Positions 1 through 11,524 of a stretch of DNA of 64,000 nt are shown one piece after another. The first letter of the stretch is position 1. The number at the start of each line of letters is the position of its first letter. Source of the stretch: Meloidogyne chitwoodi (taxonomy: Eukaryota > Nematoda > Chromadorea > Rhabditida > Meloidogynidae); assembly GCA_015183035.1 (NCBI GenBank), contig JACZZP010000019.1:868001-932000 (forward strand). The letters run 5' to 3'. The notes under the pieces are model-generated. The model saw only the letters and a program-made list of their open reading frames with translations. It was not told the DNA's origin and ran no database searches. Both the position numbers and the translations under genes were made by a program.

Positions 1-689
1 ATATAAAAAGGGCAGTTTATTATCAAATAATCATGAAATAAATAAAAAATGTTATTAAAAAAATAATCAATTAGCTTATTTAGAATTATTATTTATTGGC
101 GTTTTGATTTTTTAAATGAGAGACTGTTTAAAACTAAATATAAAGATATAAAGAAAACGAAAGAGTATGCTATTTGTTTTTTTTCTTTTTTTCGTGTCCC
201 GACATTTCGTCACAACAGGCAACCATTCATAAGAGTGAAAGAAGCGAAAGAAAAGGGGAAAAAATTAAATTACGTTCAATGACATTTGCCGATTTTCGGT
301 CATATGACCGTTCAGTGACCTTTTGAATTTTCGGTCAAAAAATCTGACCTGACCTGACTTTTTGCGGTCACCAAAATGACCTTACCAGAGAGCTCGGTAA
401 GGTCAGGTCACTTTTGGTTATGACTGAAACCCGGTCAGGAGATGTGTAAAAAATGAATAAGTGATATAAAAATAAATAAAAATTATATAAAAATAATAAA
501 TGTGTAAAAAATGAATAAGGATCTCAAATGCTCAAATTTATGGCCTAAATTCTTTACATACTTACACCCGAAAATGTGCAAGTCCTGTTGAAGATTTACT
601 TGAGGAATATATCAGAGTTAGCATAAAATTATATATAAATAACTAGAATATCTAGGATAATTCTATACGAGAAATAGAACATATTTGTC
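1..689. other. AT-rich non-coding stretch
   Basis: I see no gene here. The stretch is mostly A/T with short homopolymers. It contains the TGACC-rich repeat at about 285-430 and a possible upstream part of the hAT remnant from about 565. Confidence 0.5.
285..430. repeat. TGACC/GGTCA-rich dispersed repeat, copy 1
   Basis: Many TGACC and GGTCA words occur in both orientations (for example CGGTCATATGACCG), so the segment can fold on itself. A related block lies at 36840-37050 and a short one at 6335-6385. It is probably a small non-autonomous repeat family. No ORF. Confidence 0.6.
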
Positions 690-1010
690 TGAAAATTGAC
701 GAGATTGAATCTATTAAACATGAAATTAATTCATATCTAATGAGCCTCGTTTAACTATTGATTTATTTATTTTTTTGAAAACAAATTCTGATAAATGGCC
801 ACGATTAACAAAAATGTTTAGGTAAATAGTAAATTATACTATAATTCATTTTTAGAAATTATAACTGTGCCCCAGTTGGTTCGCAGGAGTCGGAACGTTT
901 ATTTAGTAAAGCTGGAGCTGTGTTGAATGATTTACGCAACAGATTATCTTCTGATAACTTAGAGAAATTACTCTTTTACATCACAACCTTCCATTATATA
1001 ATTTTTCTTA
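690..1010 (+). pseudogene. hAT-family transposase C-terminal fragment
   Basis: From about 876 the frame reads a hAT C-terminal dimerisation motif: SERLFSKAGAVLNDLRNRLS, followed by LEKLLFYI. This matches the SER-x-FS-x-AG...R-x-x-L signature of hAT transposases. Upstream, 690-815 gives EIESIKHEINSYLM and, in a shifted frame, SDKWPRLTKMF, which resembles the segment preceding that motif. A possible intron lies between the two (acceptor TTTTTAG at about 855). A frame change and the lack of the rest of the protein show that it is dead. Neighbouring sequence is non-coding. Confidence 0.75.
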
Positions 1011-2125
1011 TTAAATTTATTCATTTTTTTTATAAAAAGTTGTTAATACTCATTATTATGGTGAAAAACCCGAAAACGAAAATTATGAAAATCTACCCGA
1101 CCCGAAACCCGACCCGACACTTGAGCTCAACCCGCGGCACCCTGGTGTATACGCGCTTTGCTTAAAGGAAAAAGCAATAAAAATAAATCTCTTGAATTTT
1201 TAATTTATAAAATTAATTTTAACATAATGTTTTTTAAATTATTATTTATTTCCTTCGTTAATTAAAATGTTTAAACATTTCTATCTATTTTGTGCGTTAG
1301 AGGAATCACTTAACGAATCGAGTTACTTGACTTTTTACGATGGAATATGTAAATTTAAAAAACGTCCACCTTACGCATGCATTAGTCAATGTAAAAAGTG
1401 GCATCGTTTTTCGTCTATCTCGAGGCAGTTGATTGTTAGAGTGCGCAATAAATTTTTTTTACGTTCAATAATGCTGTAGATGCTATAAAAAATAGTCGAG
1501 AGATGCCTAATTAAACGCACGCACAAAATATCCACCTGTTACTGATAGGCAAATAAAAGAGCAAGTCAATTAGACTTATCTTCATTTTTTTAAATTTTAC
1601 TACTTGCTTTAACTTTATGCTATTACATAATATTAAATGCCTAATTATATAGAGTTTTTTATATTAATACACCTCAAAAACTGTTTTTTAAAGGTTAAAA
1701 CCTTTGCCAATTTTTAATCTTTGAAGGACTTTTTCCTTTGATAAATGTTACGATCTTAAATGTCCTACTTAAGAGTAACAGTCTGTGTCCGAGGTTGAAC
1801 TGAGAGTCGACGAGCAAAACAACAAATGTTTATCACAATGTAAAGACAGTAGAAGTTGAAGGTAGAGATTGGTCGAGGGTTAACTCGAAGACTGGTTATT
1901 TACTGGTGCTTATATAGTCTGTTGATTATACCGTTAAAGGTGTCTATAAAAGATCACCACTCATATACAACAATAAATCAAATTAAAAATTAATTTGAAA
2001 ATTTTCTTTAAATTTTTCTTTAAATTTTTCTTTTTTATTTAATTACTCTAAGAAGCTTGCTTCAATAAAAAATGTTTAATTTTCTCTTGACTTACTTGAC
2101 TAATTAAATTTTAAAATTTTCAGAA
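1011..2125. other. Non-coding interval upstream of the first gene
   Basis: Short ORFs at 920-1165 and 1267-1479 beyond the hAT motif have low-complexity translations and no recognisable motif. The sequence is AT-rich. Its 3' end probably holds the promoter of the gene starting at 2126. I see no convincing TATA box. Confidence 0.4.
2117..2123 (+). promoter_or_regulatory. Possible trans-splice acceptor before ATG
   Basis: A T-rich run ends in TTTTCAG only two bases before the ATG at 2126. In nematodes such a site is where a spliced leader is commonly joined. Inference only; it could equally be the 3' splice site of a 5' UTR intron. Confidence 0.4.
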
Positions 2126-5100
2126 ATGCGACAAAACGTCTGCCTTTTCAAATTATTAAATTTTTTGAAAATACCACTCATACTTTTAATATTTATTGCC
2201 TTCAAAAATGCATCCTGCAATAGGGATCATCACCATTTCAATAATGCACTTCGTCAAGATGTTAAAAATTTTTTGTTTGAAAATTTGCCTTTCAATCAAG
2301 ATTACTCTTTGAATAACAAACAATTATCAACTGACGATTTATATTATTTGTTTCGAGGACTTTCATTATACAATGATCATTATCGTTTTGGTGGAATTTT
2401 TGATTTTTGCAAACAAATTAATTTTTTGGTAAAATTTTTTATTTTTAATAAATATTTTTTTACGCTAAAAGCGGACACGCCCGTCGAGGACCTAAATCCG
2501 CAAAAGTTTCTAGCTCCTTTTTTATCTCTAATTCTTTTTATTTAAAATACTATTTCGCGACTAGTTGGCCCTTAAATAAAAATAACAAGAAATACCAAAA
2601 AAACACTAAAAACACAAAAATTTATTTATTTATTATGTGTTTTTTATGTATTTTTGTGTTTATTTTGTATTTTCATATATATTTTGAAAAAACACAAAAT
2701 GTATTTTGAGTAGAAAACACAAAAATACATGAAAAAACAAAAATTTTTTATGTATTTTTGTGCTTTACTTGTTTTGTGTTTTTTCTTTTCTTGTGTTATA
2801 CTGTATTGTTCCTTTATAGAAATATTTTCTACTGACCTTTTTTTCGCTGGAATTCATTTTTTGAGTAAATTTTGGAAACATATAATATACAGTTATTTTT
2901 TAGAATGCCAATATTCAATATACATATAGGCCGAAGAATTTTGAAGATGAAAATCCAGATAGAGAACTCTTATCAAATGCTCAACAATACGTTTATTGTG
3001 TAAATGAACTATATAAACAAATAATAGCTAAAGGTTACAAGAAAAGTTTTCGTTTCTCTATCCCTCGGGATCACCCCTCTAGATCACCACTTAGTAGATT
3101 ACATTGCCCTATAAGTGATCTACAGGGTGGTGATCTTATGGGCGATCCTCCTCAAAATTTCGGATCCATGAACTCTAATAGTCATAGAAAAGCTAATTAT
3201 TAAAAATTGAATTTTTTTTAAAGCTAATGCAACAGATAATTTAAAAAATTTTATGCGAGCATTTTTGTTAACAAAACCTGTATTTATTGCAACGGAAATG
3301 ATAAAATTTGTAATGAACAAAAACCACGAACAATTAAAAGAATGGATGTATGATGTACGTTTACATTTTTTTCTACAGGTGGCTGCAACTCAAAGCATTG
3401 AGGTAAATTTTATTTTTATCAAGAGTTTACCTCAAAAGATCGTTACTAGAGATCGAAATTTTGAAAAACACGTGACCGGGAAACGGGAAATTTTAGAATG
3501 GAACGACCGGGAGGGAACCCGGACCGGGAAAATCGGGAATTCCCGCTTTTTTCCAGTTCCAAAAATCACCGGGTCCCGAACCGGGAAAACCGGGTATTCC
3601 CGATCCCGTTTTCATCCCGGTGACTCAAAAAAAGCCGGGAAAAAGGACCGGGAAACCGGGAAACGGGATCGGGACCCGTTCCCTTCCGATCTCCATTTAT
3701 GGTTCAAAAAGAATTTAAACTAAAACTGGTAGGTAAATTAGGTAAAAAATATTGAATTGTCTGGACCTAACATATAGTGTCGTTTTTGTCTGAAAATCAT
3801 TAACTTTAAAACTATAATTTTTTAGTTTGGGGGTCAGGGCCAAAAAACCAAAAATTGGTAATAGGTTTTCGACCCTGTTCTATACAATCGTGCAAAAAAA
3901 CGAAATTCGCACTTTCAGTTCGTGAGTGTCCCTTATCAGACCAACTAGTTAAAAATATATTTGGCCTAATGATTATTTGGCTCATTCGATGAATAGGGTT
4001 TCAACGATAGGGGTGGACACGTTTTACTCTAATTCGATCGGTTGTGCGACATTTGAGGACGAACTTTTGAGGATAGACTTTTGAGGAACGTTATTTGAGG
4101 ACGACCTTTAAGGATGAACTTTTGAGGACGGACACTTGAGGAGGAACTTTTGAGGAACAGACATTTGAGGACGACATTTGAGGACAATGTAGGAATAAAA
4201 AAATAATGCAAACAAGTTATTTTGTAGAATTTGAGGTATGAACCTTGGAACGTACCCAGAAGTTTAAAGAAAAAATCTATTTAACGATTTTGTAAAAATA
4301 ATGAGGGCGGGCCATCATCAGTACGGTCACTCAGAATAACATATAACGCCTGTTTCGGCCCGTAACCGTAGACAGGCACCAACAAACCACATCACAAAAA
4401 AATAAAACAAAGTAAAATAAATAACATAATAAAAATATTTAAAAAACAAAACAAATGGAAATAATAGTACATTGGAAACTAATTCAATTTTTGACTATCC
4501 CCTTTTACCAAAATAATTAAATAATAAAAAACACATATTTTTTATTTATTAATAATCTTTTGGTGCTAGCCCAGTTTATGAGTCCAATGAAAAATTTATG
4601 AGTCCAATGAAAATATATGATTTTTCGTCAATCAGGGAGAAGTGGGGATGACCTATTTTATATCCAACACTTTTATATATTAACAAATTATATGCCATTC
4701 GAAAGAGCTCCTCGGGCTTAGTAGAATGAGACCAAAATAGTCTAAGTTGGACAAATTAGAACAAAGTTATACTAATTAAAACTTAGTTAATAAAACTTTT
4801 TGAGCAGCCTCGGTAATCACCTAAAATGGTCTTACTCCCCCCTATGATTTTTCAATTTTCAAGGACCTATATCCTGGCTCAAATTATTTTTGTGCGCCGA
4901 ATTTAGTATCATTCTACTTAGCTCGACGATAGGGATAGAATAAAATAAATTTTTCAAAAAATAAAGTACTTGACGAAAAATCATAGTTAGATAATTTAAT
5001 TGGACTCATAAATTTTGATTTGACTTATAAATTTTTCATTGGACTCATATATTTTCATTGGACTCATAAACTGGACCAGGGCCAATCTTTTTATATTTTT

Positions 5101-8100
5101 ATCGAATACAGTCCTTATATGTCGTACTCAAATGTCGTCCTCAAATGTCATTCCTCAAAATTCTCTTCCTCAAATGTCGTCCTCAAATGTCTTTCCTCAA
5201 AAGTTCGTCCTCAAGTTGCGCACCACGATTCGATCAATAGAATTCGACCTACTCCAAAATAATAAAATTTTTTTATTATTTTTAGGAATTGCATCTCATT
5301 GGCCAATTAATTACTATTTTTAATGGAAAGAGAATTCAACGTTTTTCTCAAATGGAATTTCTATTAAACCAAAATAATGTTTATACCACACGTGCAACTA
5401 AATTTCTAAATGAACGCTTTTATGGAGGAACACAATTAGAGCCACAAGTAATTTTTATCTTTAGTTAACTTTTGGTTAGGATTTCCTTTTTTTAAAGTCG
5501 TTAGAAAATTGAAGAGCTAAAAATTGAACGTGTTTAGGAAACTCACTGTCAAGATCCGGACATTAGGTTAAATTTCAATCAATAGACTCAAGTTTGTACT
5601 AGAGATAGGAATTTTGAAAAAATCGGGATCGGGAAACGGGAACTTTAAAAATGGAACGATCGGGAGGGACCCGGATCGGGAAAATCGGGAATTCCCGTTT
5701 TCTTCCAGGTCCAAAAATAAGCGGGTACCGACTGAGAAACCGGGAAATTCGGGAAAAAGGACCGGGAATTGGAAATTTAATGACAGGTCGGGATCCGGAC
5801 CGGGAATTCCCGATCCCGGTTCAATCCCGGTGTCTCAAAAAAACCTGGGACAGGGATCCTGAAATCGGGAAACGGGATCGGGACCCGATCCCGTTCCTAT
5901 CACATACGAAACAAAATTTATTAAATAATTTCCAGTTTTGGGTAAAATTTTTGAGATTTTTACTACAAATGGCAATAATTTTTCAAAAAATTTTTGCCTG
6001 AGTGCTGAAAATAGTGAATTTTTGGCAACTAAAGTGCAATAATTTTTCAAAATTTTCGCCTGCGGCGCTAAAAAACAAAAATTTATGAAAATTATCCGAC
6101 CCGAATCTTATTAAATCCGGAACAACACTGTTTGAAATATTTTTTCCATATAGAAAAATAATCCATTTCAAAAATTTTAAGAGTTTTCTTGCATAAAGAA
6201 TATCCCACTCCAAAACCTCTCTTTGATTTGACTATTTTGAATTTTTTTGATCATTTTGAGAAAAAACGGATATATCCGTGGATTCCAGACATATATAGAA
6301 ATTTGAACACGGATATGGATATAGAGCCCAACTTTCCGGTCAGGGCATTTTTGTGACCGCAAAAATGCCGGTCAGGAAAACACTGCTCTAAAGTTCAAAA
6401 ATTCTCAAAATTCTTGCCTGCTGCACAATTTTTTAAAAATTTTCCAACTTATCGCACAAAAATGTGTTTAACATTGAAAATTTAAAGAAATACCGTATTT
6501 TTTATAATTTTAATGTTTAGTTTAGTTTCGTTTCGTTTCGTAAAAATTTGGCTGTTTCGTTTCGTAACGAAACAATTTTAAAAAATTTTTGTTTCGTTTC
6601 GTTGGAAAAAATTTCGTGTTTCGTCCATGTCTGGTCCGGACTGTGATTTGTCATGAAAGTGAGTTCCCACCCCATTTGGAATATTTTTCAATAATTGGAA
6701 TTTTTATGCAAACTTTTTGAAAGAGTAAAAAGATATTGCTCCACTTGACTTAAACTTGCATTACTTGTTTTAAATTCAGACTGATTTGGAGTTATTAGAA
6801 TCAAACATTTTGAATTCTTCAAGTTTTCCAAAATCATGTGTTAATTCAATTCTAACCTTAGATGAATACATTTTTTTGACAATCAGAAAAGATTTGGCTA
6901 ATGAATACTTGATGTTTTCTGCTGGATGCAGGTATTTATTTAGATATTTTATTTTTAATCTCTTTGGGATCTCGTATTTTAATAGATGGGCCTGAATATC
7001 AAATGACCCTACGTATCAACGCTATGATTTCAGTTAACTGTGTTGATATTCAGCGTGTTGATATTCAGGAGTGATCCCACCGTGTCAGAGTTCCTCAATC
7101 CTTTATTTACGAGAAGTTTTCTATTCATAAGACTCGAACCTTTCCAGGGGAAAGTATAGCCCAATGCCTTAACCACTAGACCAACCCTGATTTAATAAGT
7201 TTTTATTAAATTTTATTTATGCTGGGGAAAATTTTTAGTAGAGAAAAATTATAATGTAACAAAATTTAAAATTTTTGGCATGTAAAGAATTTTGTCTTAT
7301 TTTTCATTTTCCATTAATATCGGCATAATTATTTAAAAAAATCGAATTCTAAATTTTTTTAGAATATTAATACTTGCTGATCCTACTATTCTAAATGTTT
7401 ATAGTCCAAATTATAATTCAATTGCCTCGCAAGAATTAATATTTGCTATAATGCTAGGATTCAAAGCAGAATCATCTTATGATAGTGTAACGTATATGAA
7501 CAACAACAGAGAAAACGTAATAGAACATTTAAACATGGTAGGATTTGAACAACATTACAAAATTGTATTTTACAGAGCTTTTGAACTCGGTAAGCTTTTT
7601 TTAATTTAATACCAATAAAGGTGTTAAATCGGGACCTGTACATTTCGTCGAACAATATTGCACGACATTTCGCCTTTACTGCAAAAAATCTACATTTTGT
7701 TTACCCGAGTCCATGGTTTTTTGTCGGTGGGACGAAATGTTGTGAAATTTTGTTCGACGAAATGTTGGGACACGTGTTAAATATGTTACATTCGATTATT
7801 TTTACGTGCCCGTAGAATGTGTCAAATGCGACAGTAAACAAATACTACAAAAATAACAAGAAAAAACAAAAATACATGAAAATTTGTGTTTCGGTTTATT
7901 TGTGTTTTTATGCATTTTTGTGTTTTATTTTTGTTTTTTCATATGTTATTGGAAAAACACAAAATACAAGAATGTATTTTTGAGTAAAAAACACAAAAAT
8001 ACATGAAAAATACAAATTTTTTCATGTATTTTTGTGTACTTCTGTTTTGTGTTTTTCGTATATTTTGCTTTTATTATGATTTTTTGATTTCTATTCATAA

Positions 8101-9122
8101 TTTAGCAAATCCATCTCATCTTTTATAATAAATTAAAATGAACACTTAATTTTTAGAACAAAGAACGTTTTTTACAAATTTTGAGCAAATTGACTTTTAT
8201 GTTATGCCAAAATATAATGTCGGTGACTTCGATAATAATGGGATTTTTAATAATATTAATAAATGGATTGATAAATTGAAAAATAGACTAAATAAAGACG
8301 GAGGATTGCAAGAAAATCTTTGGTAAGAATAAAAGAGGGTAAAACTTGTTCATAGCGTCCAAGTTCCAATCCGAATGAAATATATGTCATTCGAAAGAAC
8401 TTGTCGAGATAAGTCGACTGAAATCAAAAAAGTTTTGAACTATTCTGGGCCGAAATACAGGTCCCTGAAAATCAAAAAACTATCGAACTAAAAGAGCTTT
8501 TTCGAATGAGCTTTCATACTCGAATTTTTACCCCCAAAATGAGCTTACTCCCTTTTATAGTCTTTTGATTTTCAAGGACCTGTATCGAAGTATTCCAAAA
8601 CTTTTTTTGATGTCAGTCGACTCATCTCGACGAGTTCTTTCGAATGACATATAGTTCATTCGTAGAACTTGGACGCTATGACACAATTTTTCCTATAGGA
8701 GTAATTAAATAACTAACTCGGGAGCTGTTTATAATAATAAATTAAGGTTATCTATTAATGTAATATTTGCTGTGAACCTTCCTTCTAATATTCTACGAAT
8801 AATTTCTGGAGAAATATTACCACAATACTTTCTTTCCGCCTTTTATAATATTGCTATTAACAAGGGTAACATGTTTATAAAATTTTTAAATGATTTATTA
8901 CCCAAATTTTTTCAACATGGAGATTTGTTAAAATATTGTCGTTTAATAAAAAAGTATGTAGAAAATGACGAAAATGACATATTAGGCTTTGTAAAAAATG
9001 CGTTATTGAAGAATGAGCAAAAATATACTAAAATAAAGGATAAATATAAAAACCAAAGTATTAATGGTGTTTTGGATAATTTTTATAATCTTATCAACAA
9101 ATCAACAGAAAGGTTTAGATAA
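2126..9122 (+). CDS. Multi-exon secreted protein, family not recognised
   Basis: Spliced gene. Exons I can support: 2126-2428, 2904-3033, 3224-3402, 5286-5447, 5538-5566, 6780-6931, 7363-7589, 8157-8322 and 8747-9122. Each is bounded by GT and AG, and the phases agree at every junction except 5566/6780. There the phase goes from 2 to 0, so a small exon is probably missed in the repeat-filled intron. The product is about 575 residues. It starts with a hydrophobic signal peptide (residues about 10-30, ending near NASC). The rest is soluble-looking, rich in Asn, Lys and Phe, with segments such as QQYVYCVNELYKQI and ILILADPTILNVYS and a helical C-terminus. I do not recognise a domain and assign no function. 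Exon 3 contains a 24-nt in-frame GT...CTACAG segment (3355-3378). Introns 3, 5, 7 and 8 carry foldback repeats. Confidence 0.7.
2585..2765. repeat. ACACAAAAATACATGAAAAA foldback repeat, copy 1
   Basis: Arms rich in CACAAAAATACATG on one side and its complement TTTTTGTGTTTT on the other flank a short centre, so the copy can form a long hairpin. It lies in intron 1 of the 2126-9122 gene. Other copies are at 7845-8060, 10915-11110 and 11825-12050. Confidence 0.65.
3440..3695. repeat. CGGGAC-rich dispersed repeat, copy 1
   Basis: A GC-rich island in AT-rich DNA is built from CCGGGAA, CGGGACC and GGAATTCCCG words in both orientations. Its start (GATCGAAATTTTGAAAAA) matches the copies at 5605-5905 and 51295-51470. 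A copy in a FUT8 intron (50575-50725) has lost part of it. It is probably a non-autonomous mobile repeat. The ORF across it is repeat-derived. Confidence 0.75.
4015..5255. repeat. Nested foldback element in intron 3
   Basis: The outer arms (about 4036-4196 and 5115-5255) are inverted copies made of repeated TTTGAGGACGA words and CGTCCTCAAA on the other side. Inner arms (4565-4645 and 4970-5085) carry TTTATGAGTCCAATGAAAA against TTTTCATTGGACTCATA. The centre contains CATTCGAAAGAGCTC, a core shared with other foldback elements here. The structure could form a hairpin of more than 1 kb. No transposase ORF is seen. Confidence 0.7.
5605..5905. repeat. CGGGAC-rich dispersed repeat, copy 2
   Basis: Same family as 3440-3695: it opens with TAGGAATTTTGAAAAAATCG and continues with CGGGAC, CCGGGAA and GGAATTCCCG words. 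It sits in the intron between the 5538-5566 and 6780-6931 exons, where the splice phases do not agree. Confidence 0.75.
6480..6640. repeat. GTTTCG-rich foldback
   Basis: Runs of TTTCGTTTCGT are followed by CGTAACGAAACAA and more TTTCG words, giving short inverted repeats. Intronic. No coding potential. Confidence 0.45.
6985..7185 (-). mobile_element. tRNA-derived SINE-like element
   Basis: Read on the - strand from about 7185, the sequence has an A-box-like TGGTCTAGTGG and, 36 nt later, a B-box-like GGTTCGAGTCTT, as in RNA polymerase III promoters of tRNAs. The acceptor and anticodon stems do not close properly, so this is not a functional tRNA. A body of unrelated sequence with repeated GTTGATATTCAG follows to about 6985. 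It lies in an intron. Confidence 0.5.
7635..7785. repeat. ACATTTCGTCG foldback, copy 1
   Basis: CATTTCGTCGAACAATATTG and GACATTTCGCC on the left face GACGAAATGTTG and TTCGACGAAATG on the right, so the copy folds into a hairpin. A close relative is at 52735-52875. It is intronic in the 2126-9122 gene. Confidence 0.65.
7845..8060. repeat. ACACAAAAATACATGAAAAA foldback repeat, copy 2
   Basis: Same palindromic composition as the copy at 2585-2765, with CAAAAATACATGAAAA arms and TTTTTGTGTTTT complements. It lies in the intron before the 8157 exon. Confidence 0.65.
8335..8695. repeat. Long foldback element in last intron of the 2126-9122 gene
   Basis: Left arm words CATAGCGTCCAAGTTC, GTCATTCGAAAGAACTTGTC and GGTCCCTGAAAATCAAAA are repeated in inverted order on the right (TTTTGATTTTCAAGGACC, GACGAGTTCTTTCGAATGAC, GAACTTGGACGCTATG). 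The hairpin fills almost the whole intron 8323-8746. Confidence 0.75.
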
Positions 9123-9134
9123 TATTATAGTTTC

Positions 9135-9410
9135 TACCGTGCGCCGACATTTGCGGCCGAGACATTTGCGGACCCGACTTTTGCGGACGGAACATTGGTA
9201 ACAAAAAATTACCAATACTTGATAAATAATGATCATGGGCCTTCAAAAAGATCAAATTATTTCCATTCAGAGGTTAATAAAGATTTTTCAGATTTTTTTG
9301 TTAATTTTTTTTATTTTTGTAGAAATTTTTTTACGGTCATTGGTCCGCATGTGTCGGATCCGCAAAAGTCGGGTCCGCAAATGTCGGGTCCGCAAATGTC
9401 GGGTAGCCGT
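9135..9410. repeat. ACATTTGCGGACCC foldback with repeated words
   Basis: The left arm repeats GACATTTGCGG and GACTTTTGCGGAC. The right arm repeats GTCCGCAAATGTCGG and GTCCGCATGTGTCGG in inverse orientation. The layout is the same as the ACATTTCGTCG and TTTGAGGACGA foldbacks but with a different word. It starts just after the TAA at 9122. Confidence 0.65.
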
Positions 9411-9499
9411 TTCTACCACCCCTTTTTTCTCATTTTCTTTATTAATTTCCATTGAGCAGTGTGCAAGCGCCTTTTTTAATCCCTTTAGTGTATAAATGG

Positions 9500-9630
9500 A
9501 GTTGGTGTCCGGAACTTTGGTCTTTGTAAAGTTGGTCTCCAAGATTTTTTCGGAAAGTTGGTCTCAAAATTTTGGAATTTTGGTCTTTAGTGGAAAGTTG
9601 GTCTCCAAGGAAAAAATGGAATATTGGTCT
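9500..9630. repeat. AAAGTTGGTCTC word repeat
   Basis: The word AGTTGGTCTC or TTTTGGTCTTT recurs six to seven times over about 130 bases with irregular spacing. It resembles one arm of the word-repeat foldbacks nearby. Non-coding. Confidence 0.5.
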
Positions 9631-9696
9631 CTAGAATTTTGGGCGCAGGAAAAATTTTGGGCTCTAATGTAAGTGAAAAAACCTAAATAAAAAGAG

Positions 9697-11512
9697 ATGA
9701 GCGAAGATGAAAGATTTAAAATAAAAATCGACAATTCTTTTCACACACCAAATAGCTTGGCATTACAATTTGAGCTAGTTCGTGCTAGCCTTTTTTACAA
9801 CATATACTCTTTATTCAACGCTAACATCAATTCCAATATTTCTATATATGTTAAAAATCGAATATTTTCAATATTAATAATTGAGAGTTAATGTCTTTTG
9901 GAAGCAGAACAATCCAAGAGGATGGGGAAATGCATTCATTTGAAGATGAACAAAGAGATCAACCAGAAAAAACAACAGATGATTTTGGAACATTAGTAAT
10001 GTTTTTTTTTGCAAAAAGTACGAAAGGAAAGGACATTTTACGACGAAATGGATTTGAAAAGAGCTCTTTCGAATGACATATAATTTGTTAATATTTAAAA
10101 GTGGTGGAATTATAAAATAGGTCCTCCACACTTCTCCCTAATTGACGAAAAATCATATATTTTGATTGGACTCATATAAGTTCATTGGACTCATAAACTG
10201 GACCAGAGCCAAAATTTTGATTATTGATCTTTAAAAAAGGCTAAAATTGAGCGAAAATGATGTTTCGATGCTTGATTTTAGAGTATATTAGTTTGCTTTG
10301 TGTCAAACGGACTTGATAAGCATGTGTTGGTAGAATAAAAATTTAAATCTTTAGACAGTTTAATGCAAATAACCGGCACTAACAGACCGATCAAGGGGAA
10401 ATAATAAAGAAATTGAAAAATTAAAAAAGGGGGTTCCAGACCGAGATCCGATCCAGCCTAACCCTAATTCTAAAAAATTAATTAGTCGCGAACAATCGGA
10501 AGACAAAGAAACTACTTTGTTGAAAATGGCATTATCTCTCTATACTCTACACGGATTTGCTCATTTGTTACATGTTGCATGGCCTATAGCTAATTATATA
10601 ATTTCGAAAAAACAATGCGCTGATAATTTTGATTTATCTTATGATGAGAAGTACCCAGGAATATTTATTAAAAAAGGAAAAGAAGAGAAAATAAGATTTG
10701 TAAATAAACAAAATATTAATTGGCTTAATGTATTTTTAGCGGAATGTAAAGTTTTTTTTTTAATTAATTTAAAAAAAATTTCGATTTAGTGCAATATTAA
10801 GCATTGAGATTTTAAATTAAATTTATTTTGTTCATTTATTTCCTTGTTAAAAAATTTGGTTTCCGGAAAAACCGTCAGTGAAAATACGTAAACAAAGGAT
10901 TTGTACAAAAATCGAAAGAAAAGGCAAAAACACAAGAAAAACACAAATACATATGTTAAGTACAAAAATACAGAATCGATTTTTTTTTTGTATTTTTGTG
11001 TTTTTTAATAAAGTACATTTTTTTGTTTTTTCAAAATATATATGAAAAAACAAAAATACAACACAAAAATGCATAAAAACACAAATAATCCGAAACACAA
11101 ATAATGTTCATGTGTTTTTCGTTTTATTAATCTTCTTTCGATTTTTGTAAAGTTACCAATTTTTAACGGACGCATTTTCGGACAGGAAGAATTTTGTAAA
11201 AAATTTGAAAAAAGGGGCCTCTAAACTTGATAAGTATTTATATACTTATTAATTAAAAATAAAATTATAAAAAATTTTTTTGTCAAAATTTAAGACTAAA
11301 AAAAATTTTTTAAGCCAAGCGGACGATTAAAAATAAAAGGGATGCATTTCTCGATACAAAAAAAAAACAGCCTATGACCGAAAAATCATCACAAGCTCCA
11401 GTCAATGACAGTGATTTATGGTTTTCGTTTTACTTTGCAAAGGAGAATGAAGAATCTTATAAGGAATTATTTATAACAATTAAACCTCCCGTGCCACTTT
11501 CAGCATATCAAG
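9697..11512 (+). CDS. Partly resolved multi-exon gene, unknown product
   Basis: Candidate exons: 9697-9849 (ATG start, MSEDERFKIK), 9888-9995 (after a 38-nt intron, phase 0), 10486-10750 (about 88 residues, with KMALSLYTLHGFAHLLHVAW) and 11371-11512 (with WFSFYFAKENEESYKELF). Phases agree from the first exon to the second and from the third to the fourth. The 9995/10486 junction does not agree, so an exon is missing or there are two genes. The last exon ends in phase 1 at a GT, and I find no following exon before the Maverick element at 12.37 kb, so the gene may be truncated or interrupted by it. I recognise no domain. Codon composition resembles that of the gene upstream. Confidence 0.45.
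10060..10205. repeat. Half copy of the ATTGGACTCATA foldback
   Basis: This contains GAGCTCTTTCGAATGACATA, GACGAAAAATCATA, two ATTGGACTCATA words and CATAAACTGGACCAG. It matches the right side of the 4565-5085 inner element. The left arm is missing. Confidence 0.65.
10915..11110. repeat. ACACAAAAATACATGAAAAA foldback repeat, copy 3
   Basis: CACAAATACATATG and CACAAAAATGCATAAAAACA words with a TTTTTGTGTTTTTT centre form a hairpin. It is intronic between the 10486 and 11371 exons. Confidence 0.6.
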
Positions 11513-11524
11513 GTGTTTTTTATT

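Noticed and set aside
2729..2929. 66-residue hydrophobic ORF
   Set aside because: It is derived from the ACACAAAAATACATG foldback in an intron; its end only touches the true exon at 2904.
3253..3723. 156-residue ORF as one exon
   Set aside because: Only the part up to 3402 belongs to the gene; the rest is translation of the CGGGAC repeat after a good splice donor.
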